A model generated the notes under the pieces. That model saw only the letters and a program-made list of their open reading frames with translations. It was not told the DNA's origin and ran no database searches. Shown in pieces: positions 57,696 through 64,000 of a stretch of 64,000 nt of DNA. Within the stretch, counting starts at the first letter, position 1, and every line of letters begins with the position of its first letter. A program made the position numbers and the translations under genes. This DNA is from Photobacterium sanguinicancri (lineage in GTDB: Bacteria > Pseudomonadota > Gammaproteobacteria > Enterobacterales > Vibrionaceae). The stretch lies in contig NZ_AP024851.1 in assembly GCF_024346675.1 (NCBI RefSeq), positions 1,612,001 to 1,676,000 on the forward strand. The letters run 5' to 3'.

Positions 57696-58747
57696 GGCTT
57701 TGTTGCCTAAATCAGCTTGAACTATTTCCGTATTCACGGTTCAGATCTTACTCATAACCAGAATGAGTAAGTTTAATGGCCAAAGTGAAGTACAAAACCT
57801 CTAATTGGAAGCAGTACAATCAAGCTCTTGTTAACCGTGGTTCAATTACTTTCTGGATTGATGAAGAGGCAATAGCTTCTTGGCTTTGTACTCAACATAG
57901 CGAGCGGCGTGGACGAAGATTTCAGTACTCAGATACTGCGATTACTGCTGCACTGATGCTCAAAAGTATCTTTAAGCTGACACTACGGTCATCTGAAGGC
58001 TTCCTTAACTCTATATTTTCACGGATGAAATTACCCCTTCGCTCTCCTGGCTATACATGTATTAGCAAACGAGCGAAGACAGTTAACATTAGTATCAAAA
58101 TGCCTGTTCGTGGTGAAATTCGTCACCTTGCCGTTGATTCCACTGGCTTGAAAGTCTTTGGTGACGGTGAGTGGAAAATGAAAAAGCATGGAAAGGAAAA
58201 ACGCCGAGTTTGGCGTAAGCTGCACCTTGCCGTTGATGCTGACTCACAGCAGATTGTTGCTGCTGAAATGTCCCTGTCAAATGTCACGGATGGAGAAGTA
58301 CTTCCTCAACTACTACAACAGACCCAACGAAAAATCAGAGCAATATCAGGGGATGGTGCTTACGATACTCGTCGGTGTTATGAGGCGATAGCAAAGAAAA
58401 AAGCATAACCTTTAATTTCCCCTCGTACTGGGGCTGCTTACTGGGAGCATGGACATGCTCGTAATCGAGGTGTCGCCAATCAGCGTATTCACGGTAGTAA
58501 CGAGCATTGGAAAAAGTGATTGGATATCATAAACGGTCATTGTCAGAAACAGCAATGTTCCGCTACAAAACGTTGATTAACCCATCACTGACATTAAGAG
58601 ATTACAATGCACAAGTAGGCAAAGTATATGCCTCAATCCGAACTATGAATAAGTTAACAAGACTGGGAATGCCGGTTACACAAGCTGTCCGCTAGCATTT
58701 AAATTAAAGGGTAGTTCTATCAGATGTTCGATTTAGGCAACAAAGCC
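57696..58747 (+). mobile_element. IS903-type insertion sequence (IS5 family), complete ends
   Basis: The 1052-bp element is bounded by perfect 18-bp inverted repeats, GGCTTTGTTGCCTAAATC (57696-57713) and its reverse complement (58730-58747), very like the IS903 ends. It is flanked by CCCAGTCGG on the left and ACCAGTCGG on the right, an 8-of-9 target duplication. The unbroken site CCCAGTCGGA is seen in the second copy of the host element at about 63860. Confidence 0.92.
57776..58695 (+). pseudogene. IS903-type transposase, stop and frameshift
   Basis: The frame begins MAKVKYKTSNWKQYNQALVN, keeps the DDE regions LAVDSTGLKVFGDGEWK and ISGDGAYDTRRCYE, then meets TAA at 58406. The same frame resumes with PLISPRTGAAYWEHGHARNR and stops at TGA 58516 after HWKK. 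The rest (VIGYHKRSLSETAMFRYKTL to QAVR) is in another frame. One TTA-to-TAA change and one lost A in an A-run explain both. The element is probably unable to move on its own. Confidence 0.82.
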
Positions 58748-58980
58748 ACCAGTCGGATGTAATGGCAGGCTTCAATGGTGCTGCCAGGATACTTTACAGA
58801 AGAACCAGTACCATCATAAATACGAATGTCATGCTGCCAATGTTTGATGATATCGTCAGATATCCAAATATCGAACCGCCCACGTTGCCTGAGAGCCTGG
58901 TTATACTCCCGATAGTTATTTAAGGCGTAGGTATGCTTCTTAAAATGATGGCGTTTTTTTTCATTGTGTTTGTAGGGCAT

Positions 58981-59347
58981 GTGTTAAATAGCTAACCGGA
59001 ATGAAGGGCTGGCTATGATAACTGAACTCAGTGCTAATGGAATGATTGAGCGTTATATGAGCAATTCAACAAAGCCTTTATTCAATATTAATGCTATATT
59101 GTTTTATTTTAAAAGAATTAAAAGAATTAAAAGAATTAAAAGAATTAAAAGAATTAAAAGAATTAAAAGAATTAAAAGAATTAAGGGTCAATCTGCCTTG
59201 GTGTATATTAAAGTTAAGGGTGAGTCTTTGATTGGTTTTTAATTGATGGTACAATTTAATTTCCTAATTATATATCTCAAAGTTACACCGTGCAATCTTG
59301 AAAATATACTTTAAATGTAAGTTTTGTTTGAAAGGGATGTTTTAGAT
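58981..59347. other. Gene-free junction upstream of the DUF1800 gene
   Basis: It contains the right edge of IS copy 1, then AT-rich DNA with a 9-bp tandem repeat and the presumed promoter of the DUF1800-DUF1501 pair. A 75-codon frame across the repeat encodes poly-RIK and is unlikely to be a gene. Confidence 0.5.
59111..59185 (+). repeat. 9-bp tandem repeat, eight copies
   Basis: AAAAGAATT is repeated eight times without a mismatch from 59111 to 59182, then breaks down. It starts about 240 bases upstream of the DUF1800 start. Copy number could change by slippage and alter the spacing of upstream regulatory elements. Confidence 0.92.
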
Positions 59348-60859
59348 ATGGATTTATCTAGTGATTCATCAATAGACAGAAAACAAGCTGCTCGTTTTCT
59401 ATATGCCTCAACATTTGGACCCAAAAAAGGTGATATCGATAATCTAGTTAATAAAGGTTATGACGATTGGTTTGATGAGCAATTTAATACACCACCGAAT
59501 TATCACCTTCCACTGACTCGCCAATATAAGCGATCTAACAAAAGTATTGGAGAGGAAGAAAGATTGGGCGTTTGGTGGAAACATACCATTCATGGAAAAG
59601 ATCAATTACGCCAACGAATGGTCTTTGCTCTCAGCCAAGTTTTTGTTGTTGGGGTCTCACCACAAATCTCATCTGAGAAGCAAGCTTATTACTATGACAT
59701 GCTTACAGAACATGCGTTTGGTAATTTTCGAGACCTTCTTACAGCTGTAACCTTGAGTCCTGAAATGGGGTGGTTTTTAACCTATGGAAGCCTGTCTATC
59801 CCTCGTCGTTATGATGAAAATTATGCTCGCGAGCTCATGCAGCTTTTTACCATCGGTCTTTGGAAAATAGCATCTAACGGCTTACCAGCAGTAGACAAGG
59901 ATGGACTCCCTATTCCAACTTATAGTCAAAATGATGTTGAAGAGCTCGCGCGAGTATTTACAGGTTGGCGTATTGAATCTTGGTTCGAACCCATGTCTGA
60001 ATATAGTCGTTCGCACGATCATGATTCAAAGATTGTTTTAGGTGAGTATTTTCCTGAAAAACAAACAGCAGAGCAAGATATGGAACAGGCTCTTGATTTA
60101 CTGTTTAATCACGCTAATACGCCATTTTATATATCAATGTTACTTATAAAACGTTTTACAATTAGTAACCCTCGGCGACAATATATTGATCGAGTTGCGA
60201 AAGCATTTAGAGACAATGGATACGGAGAGAGGGGAGATCTTAAAGCCGTTCTCATCGCAATTTTGACCGACCCTGATGTTATCAAAAGCTATGCGATAAG
60301 TGATCATCTTGATACAGGTAGGTCTGAGAGTAACTATGGACGAGTTAAAGAACCATTGATTACTATGGCAAACCTTGCAAGAGCTTTAGATATGAATTCC
60401 AACGATCCTGAACGTTGGTGGGACTCTATTAGAACAGAAGCTAATTTAGGAATGTCTCCACTAAGAGCTGACTCGGTATTTGGTTTCTATGCTCCTGATT
60501 ATGCTCCAAGCGGAGAAATAGAAGACATTGAGCTGACCGCGCCAGAATTCTTTATTCATAACCAGGACTGTGTCATGGGGATCAATAATACATTTTGGGA
60601 TGCTATCTTGGCATATAATTCTACTCATAATAATAAACATTGGAGTTGGGATAGGGGGGATTTTGAAAAAGTACATGAGGATCCGAAGGCACTTGTTGAA
60701 CTCATTAATGAACGCTTGTTTGGCGGAAATATGTCTAGAGAACTGATTTCTTTTCTTAAAGAAAATATTAATGAATTAGATATTTATGATATTGACCGCC
60801 GTATTTGTAATGCACTCTATATCGCTGTTAGTTCCCCTCAATTCCGCTGCCAGGAGTAA
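59348..60859 (+). CDS. DUF1800 family protein
   Basis: The 503-residue protein matches DUF1800: ARFLYASTFGPKKGDIDNLV near the start, the central ENYARELMQLFTIGL near residue 165 (the family's best-conserved stretch), ARVFTGWR, and AVLIAILTDPDVI near residue 320. The function of DUF1800 is unknown, but it is very often paired with DUF1501, as here. No signal peptide is visible from this ATG. A TTG eight codons upstream is an alternative start. The DUF1501 gene begins five bases after its stop. Codon use is AT-rich relative to the chromosome. Confidence 0.8.
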   Translation: MDLSSDSSIDRKQAARFLYASTFGPKKGDIDNLVNKGYDDWFDEQFNTPPNYHLPLTRQYKRSNKSIGEEERLGVWWKHTIHGKDQLRQRMVFALSQVFVVGVSPQISSEKQAYYYDMLTEHAFGNFRDLLTAVTLSPEMGWFLTYGSLSIPRRYDENYARELMQLFTIGLWKIASNGLPAVDKDGLPIPTYSQNDVEELARVFTGWRIESWFEPMSEYSRSHDHDSKIVLGEYFPEKQTAEQDMEQALDLLFNHANTPFYISMLLIKRFTISNPRRQYIDRVAKAFRDNGYGERGDLKAVLIAILTDPDVIKSYAISDHLDTGRSESNYGRVKEPLITMANLARALDMNSNDPERWWDSIRTEANLGMSPLRADSVFGFYAPDYAPSGEIEDIELTAPEFFIHNQDCVMGINNTFWDAILAYNSTHNNKHWSWDRGDFEKVHEDPKALVELINERLFGGNMSRELISFLKENINELDIYDIDRRICNALYIAVSSPQFRCQE

Positions 60860-60863
60860 AAGA

Positions 60864-62177
60864 ATGAAGCTTAACCGACGTAATTTTCTTAAAAGCAGTT
60901 TAGCCGTAGGTGCATCTTCACTTGTTACGTCAACTGCAGTTAAAGCTGCAACGGCGGGATCAACGGACTATAAAGCACTCGTGTGTATTTTTTTGAAAGG
61001 TGGTAATGATGCTTATAATATGGTGGTCCCTAGAAGCCCATCAGCCTATCATCAATATGAATCTTTTCGCCACAATATAGCTATAAATAAAGATTCGCTA
61101 ATAGATATAGATATAACCACATCCAATGGTATAAAACTAGGTTTACATCCTTCTATGAGTGCGATGAAGCCTATTTTTGAAAAGAATAATGCAACCATCA
61201 TTGTTAATTCCGGTACACTTGTTGAATCATTAATTGATAGGGAAAATGGATGGGAAGACGCGATATTCCCAGAATTCTTGAGAGCGCACAATAAGCAGCA
61301 GTCAATGTGGCAAATAGGGACCCTAAATCAAGGTACTTCTTTGGGTTGGGCTGGTCGAATGATGGACTATATGTCTCTTAGAGGTAAAGTGTCCCCGGCA
61401 ATATCAATATCTGGTAATTGCAATTTTTTGCGAAGTAAAAGTCTGCAACCACTTGCGCTTAGCACTTCTGAACCTGGTAATTATAAGGGAATTGATGAAC
61501 TGCAGCGATACAATGGACTAATTTGGAATTGGGAGCGAGAATATAGTAACTTATATGAAAGAAATTATGCACTCATGATGAAGCAACGCTTCGTACAGAG
61601 TGAACTGCTCAAGGAAGAATTAAACAATTTCCCATCAGGGGAAGGATATTCTGGAAGCCTTGGCAGTCAGCTTTCTATGGTTGGTCGAATGATTCGGGCT
61701 AAATCTGCATTTAGTCATAGTCGGCAAGTGTTTTTTGTTAGCCTAGGTGGTTTTGACACACATCAAAAACAGTTAAAGCAACACTCAAAACTTCTTGAGC
61801 AAGTTGCAAAAGCAATGGCTGCTTTCCAAAAGGAGATGGAGCTGACAAATAACAGTGATAACGTTACTGTTTTTACTATGTCTGACTTTGGACGTCGACT
61901 ACAATCAAACGGTGATGGTACTGACCATGGTTGGGCAGGTCACCAAATAGTTATGGGTGGTGCCGTTAATGGTGGCAAGGCTTATGGGAAATGGCCTGAT
62001 TTCAGTTCAGATCGTGAATATCATAATGGAGATATTATTCCAGGGATTGCGGCTGATCAGGTTCATGCTACGCTCGCTAGTTGGTTTGGCTACCCCAGTG
62101 ATGATGATTACCTAGTGAAGCTTTTTCCTAGCCTTGACAATTTTGAAGACAAAGTAATATCAGGACTACTAAGCTGA
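60864..62177 (+). CDS. DUF1501 family protein with Tat signal
   Basis: The 437-residue protein starts MKLNRRNFLKSSLAVG, a twin-arginine export signal, so it is expected to fold in the cytoplasm with any partner or cofactor and go to the periplasm. DUF1501 features include LKGGNDAYNMVVP near residue 45, FVSLGGFDTHQKQLKQHSKL near residue 295 and SDFGRRLQSNGDGTDHGWAG near residue 345, a sulfatase/alkaline-phosphatase-like pattern of acidic and histidine residues. AGGAGTAAAAGA precedes the ATG. The gene follows DUF1800 after four bases. Catalytic activity is not established for the family. Confidence 0.85.
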   Translation: MKLNRRNFLKSSLAVGASSLVTSTAVKAATAGSTDYKALVCIFLKGGNDAYNMVVPRSPSAYHQYESFRHNIAINKDSLIDIDITTSNGIKLGLHPSMSAMKPIFEKNNATIIVNSGTLVESLIDRENGWEDAIFPEFLRAHNKQQSMWQIGTLNQGTSLGWAGRMMDYMSLRGKVSPAISISGNCNFLRSKSLQPLALSTSEPGNYKGIDELQRYNGLIWNWEREYSNLYERNYALMMKQRFVQSELLKEELNNFPSGEGYSGSLGSQLSMVGRMIRAKSAFSHSRQVFFVSLGGFDTHQKQLKQHSKLLEQVAKAMAAFQKEMELTNNSDNVTVFTMSDFGRRLQSNGDGTDHGWAGHQIVMGGAVNGGKAYGKWPDFSSDREYHNGDIIPGIAADQVHATLASWFGYPSDDDYLVKLFPSLDNFEDKVISGLLS

Positions 62178-62388
62178 ATTTGACGGCAAGGAATATTTAA
62201 CGTTTCTTACTATTAAACAAGTAGTGTACTATTATTTAAATAAACATGAAAAATGACTATTTATTTTAATCTCTTTGAGGTTTGAATGTGTTTTTTAACG
62301 TTATTATAAACATCTGCGCAACCTTTACAGTGCAATAAAGAATTATGAGGCTTAATAATAAACCCTTATAAAAAGGTTATATATTTAA

Positions 62389-62437
62389 GTGCACTTCATT
62401 AATTATGTTACTAATTTAATGAAGTGTACACTTCATT
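62389..62437. promoter_or_regulatory. Inverted-repeat operator candidate upstream of the cytochrome gene
   Basis: CACTTCATTAA (62392-62402) is the exact inverse of TTAATGAAGTG (62416-62426), 13 bases apart. A third partial copy, ACTTCATT, lies at 62430-62437. The sites are 30-75 bases ahead of the cytochrome b561 start, where a repressor or activator would bind. No regulator is encoded in the island. Confidence 0.55.
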
Positions 62438-62467
62438 CTATTTAAAATTACAAGTTAAGTGATATGT

Positions 62468-63010
62468 ATGAAATCGTATTATGATATAATAACACGAATA
62501 ATCCACTGGGTTATGGCTGTTGTAATAATTTATGCTTCAATTGCTGGGTATACCATGCATTTAGTTGTTAATTCACATCCGATAATTTTTAAATTTTTGT
62601 CAACTTTGAATATGTCTCTTGCAACGATAGGTGCAGCTTTATTTATTATACGATGGGTATGGAAATTTTTCAGACCCAATATTTCATATGCAAATACAAG
62701 AACGAACAAGATTGAGATTAACGTTGCACGTATGATTCACAGCTTTATATACTTCCTTATGTTCTGTGTGTTTGTTAGTGGTTTCATGATGCTTAAAGAA
62801 GGGTATACATTTTTTTGGTTTGCTGAAATACCTGCACCGTTAAGTAATCCACCCGTTAACGATTTTTTTCTTTTGGTGCATAGATTTGGATGCGCTTTGC
62901 TATCGATAATTGTTATTCTACATGTCTCCGCAGTTATTTTTCATCATGTTATTAGAAATAATGATGTATTACATCGTATGACTGGCCTAACGACATACTC
63001 CAAGCAGTAA
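62468..63010 (+). CDS. Cytochrome b561-type diheme membrane protein
   Basis: The 180-residue protein has four membrane spans and the histidines of bacterial cytochrome b561: HWVMAVVIIYASIAGY near the start, HSFIYFLMFCVFVSGFMML in the third region, and HRFGCALLSIIVILHVSAVIFHHVI at the end. Such proteins pass electrons from quinols across the inner membrane. I chose the ATG three codons after a GTG. It is 290 bases from the DUF1501 gene, so it may have its own promoter under the nearby inverted repeat, but it travels with the pair. Confidence 0.82.
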   Translation: MKSYYDIITRIIHWVMAVVIIYASIAGYTMHLVVNSHPIIFKFLSTLNMSLATIGAALFIIRWVWKFFRPNISYANTRTNKIEINVARMIHSFIYFLMFCVFVSGFMMLKEGYTFFWFAEIPAPLSNPPVNDFFLLVHRFGCALLSIIVILHVSAVIFHHVIRNNDVLHRMTGLTTYSKQ

Positions 63011-63041
63011 CTATTTGGGGTCTGTCGCTTTTGGTGGGCAT

Positions 63042-63207
63042 TGTTGCAACACTAAAACTTTGGGTTGTGTCGCAAACTGGAGTGCTGAGTTATGATTTCC
63101 ACCAGCACTCGTTACTTTTATCATTATGACTATCAATTTTTCAGGCCGCCACTTTCCGTCAGACATCATCCTTCAATTGGTTCGGTACTATCTCTCTTAT
63201 AATAAAT
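63042..63207 (+). mobile_element. IS6-family left-end fragment
   Basis: The fragment starts GGCATTGTTGCAACACTAAA, similar to IS6/IS26-type ends, and contains the start of an IS6 transposase. It is cut off where the IS5-family copy 2 begins. The same 20 bases reappear at 63208-63227 at that junction. Confidence 0.7.
63126..63206 (+). pseudogene. IS6-family transposase, N-terminal fragment
   Basis: The reading MTINFSGRHFPSDIILQLVR followed by YYLSYN matches the start of IS6-family transposases (GRHF-x-x-DIIL-x-x-VRYY). It then runs into the neighbouring IS and stops at 63272. Only about 27 of roughly 235 residues remain. Confidence 0.75.
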
Positions 63208-64000
63208 GGCATTGTTGCAACACTAAAGCTTTGTGGTCTTTTGATACGGTTAGGCGACCCGGTAGCTATTAGGTATACCGAGGTGAGTGAAGCGATTTAA
63301 AATAGAACAATCGAGTAACATTTCCTTTGACTGATTTTCAAACTCTCTGCTGTGTAATGTATTGCCGCACGCTCTGCCGACCGATAATGCCAAGGGCGAA
63401 GCAACCTATCAGGCGCTCATTCTCTTTGGAAGGTGAGCTTTATCTGCAAACGTATTTTCTTTCGGCGGAATAACAACCTCAGCCTCCGGGAAATGCTCCT
63501 CTAATGTCTGGTACACCGCATTGGTATCATACATTTTATCGGTGAGGACTGCACTTTGAATGAAGTGAGCCTCATCAACAGCGAAATGCGCCTTTCGCCA
63601 GCAGCATTTTGCATTAACCTTATGTTTTTCTTGATGCCATTCATCCTTCCCTAACCGCTTGAACCCGTTGAATCAATGGCTATTGCTGCAATTTTGTCAT
63701 CTGGTCTTTCATGCTTTCTAAATCGAGGCACCGTAAGATTAAGTTGCTTTAGCCGCTTTGACAGCAGCGTATAATTAGGGCATTGAAGGTTGGTCATGCC
63801 AAACTTCATCAGTAAACTATCAATCAACCCTTGAGCTTGACGTAGAGGAAGTTTGTACCCCAGTCGGATCTAATGGCAGGCTTCAATGGTGCTGTCAGGA
63901 TACTTTACAGAAGAACCAGTACCATCATAAATACGAATGTCATGCTGCCAATGTTTGATGATATCGTCAGATATCCAAATATCGAACCGCCCACGTTGCC
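63208..64000 (-). mobile_element. IS5-family element, copy 2 (runs off the window)
   Basis: It is nearly identical to 56962-57695 and, past 63865, to 58753-58940, in the same orientation as copy 1. It is not interrupted by the IS903-type element. Together with copy 1 it brackets the DUF1800-DUF1501-cytochrome cargo. Confidence 0.85.
63409..64000 (-). pseudogene. IS5-family transposase, copy 2, decayed
   Basis: Compared with copy 1 it has a TAG in place of the tyrosine codon of ACHYIRL (63870-63872), a 78-bp in-frame deletion between two TTTATCGG repeats near 63541 and a one-base loss in GAACCCGTTG near 63665. The N-terminus lies beyond the window edge. It cannot make an intact transposase. 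Confidence 0.82.

Larger units (their letters stand above)
56962..58980 (-). mobile_element. IS5-family element, copy 1, interrupted by an IS903-type element
   Basis: 56962-57695 and 58748-58980 together match one element whose second copy begins at 63208. The left part starts TGTTGCAACACTAAAGC as in copy 2, but the preceding GGCAT is not kept here. The right end past the transposase start does not show a matching inverted repeat, so the element may be truncated. An IS903-type element splits it at a site that is whole in copy 2. Confidence 0.8.
57158..58980 (-). pseudogene. IS5-family transposase, split by insertion
   Basis: The N-terminal part (from the ATG at 58980: MPYKHNEKKRHHF to IEACHYIRL) and the C-terminal part (GYKLPLHQAQGLIDSLLMKF to PKRMSA, stop at 57158) are one DDE transposase of the IS5 family, with IAIDSTGLKRFG and SADKMYDTNAVY as the first two catalytic regions. 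The stop at 57158 comes soon after PKDNTF, so the usual last third with the catalytic Glu is missing or out of frame. The protein is interrupted at the IRL-GYK junction by the 1052-bp element. Confidence 0.8.

Noticed and set aside
59015..59242. 75-codon open frame encoding repeated RIK
   Set aside because: It exists only because the 9-bp repeat is a multiple of three; no ribosome site and no protein-like flanks.

Overview
The window looks like a stretch of the secondary chromosome (Chr2) of a Vibrionaceae bacterium, most likely Photobacterium or a close relative. The evidence is a complete Chr2 replication and partition locus: rctB (51.8-53.8 kb), parA2 and parB2 (48.3-50.5 kb), an iteron-rich gene-free origin between them (50.5-51.8 kb), and six 15-bp palindromes of the Chr2-type parS2 form (TTTACA-N-TGTAAA; one has a mismatch) at 42.3-42.4, 45.1 and 50.7 kb. 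The genus is an inference from protein character, not a proven assignment.

Layout. 0-18 kb is ordinary chromosome: a TldD/TldE-like protease pair, an EF-G paralogue, a tRNA-Ser(UGA), a thioesterase, an FG-GAP lipoprotein, a MocR regulator, a phospholipase-D/cardiolipin-synthase-like lipoprotein, HPPD, a CHAD protein and a glutathione peroxidase. 18-25 kb has a frameshifted lactonase, a decayed tandem tRNA-Ser locus with a tRNA-derived palindrome, a CatB-like acetyltransferase, a HAD phosphatase and a Sel1-repeat protein. 25-32 kb is a proline-use block (putA, a stand-alone ALDH-fold gene, putP) with an AraC-type regulator. 32-42 kb holds an AEC transporter, a probable 10-TM metal exporter, a PAS-LuxR regulator, pdxH, a DctB/DctD-type two-component pair and a catalytically degenerate GGDEF-EAL protein. 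42-56 kb is the origin domain: FapA/DUF342 protein, ycdX, tmcA, parB2, parA2, oriCII, rctB and a patatin-type autotransporter.

The last 7 kb (56.96 kb to the end) is an acquired island. Two same-orientation, decayed copies of one IS5-family element bracket a cargo of three genes, DUF1800, DUF1501 (Tat signal) and a cytochrome b561, with an IS6-family fragment at the right junction. An IS903-type element with 18-bp perfect inverted repeats sits inside the left copy. The cargo is visibly more AT-rich than the flanking chromosome.

The most striking signal is a second, distant set of RctB-type sites at 31.87-32.24 kb, about 19 kb from the origin: five iterons plus a diverged copy of the longer origin repeat, all between the putR-like gene and the AEC transporter gene. 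The origin itself has six iterons on an exact 23-bp period, a perfect DnaA box and an AT-rich unwinding region carrying six ATCA motifs about 8-10 bp apart. Together with RctB, ParA2, ParB2 and the parS2 sites this is a full replication-control and segregation module, and the 32-kb cluster is a good candidate for a distal control or titration site.
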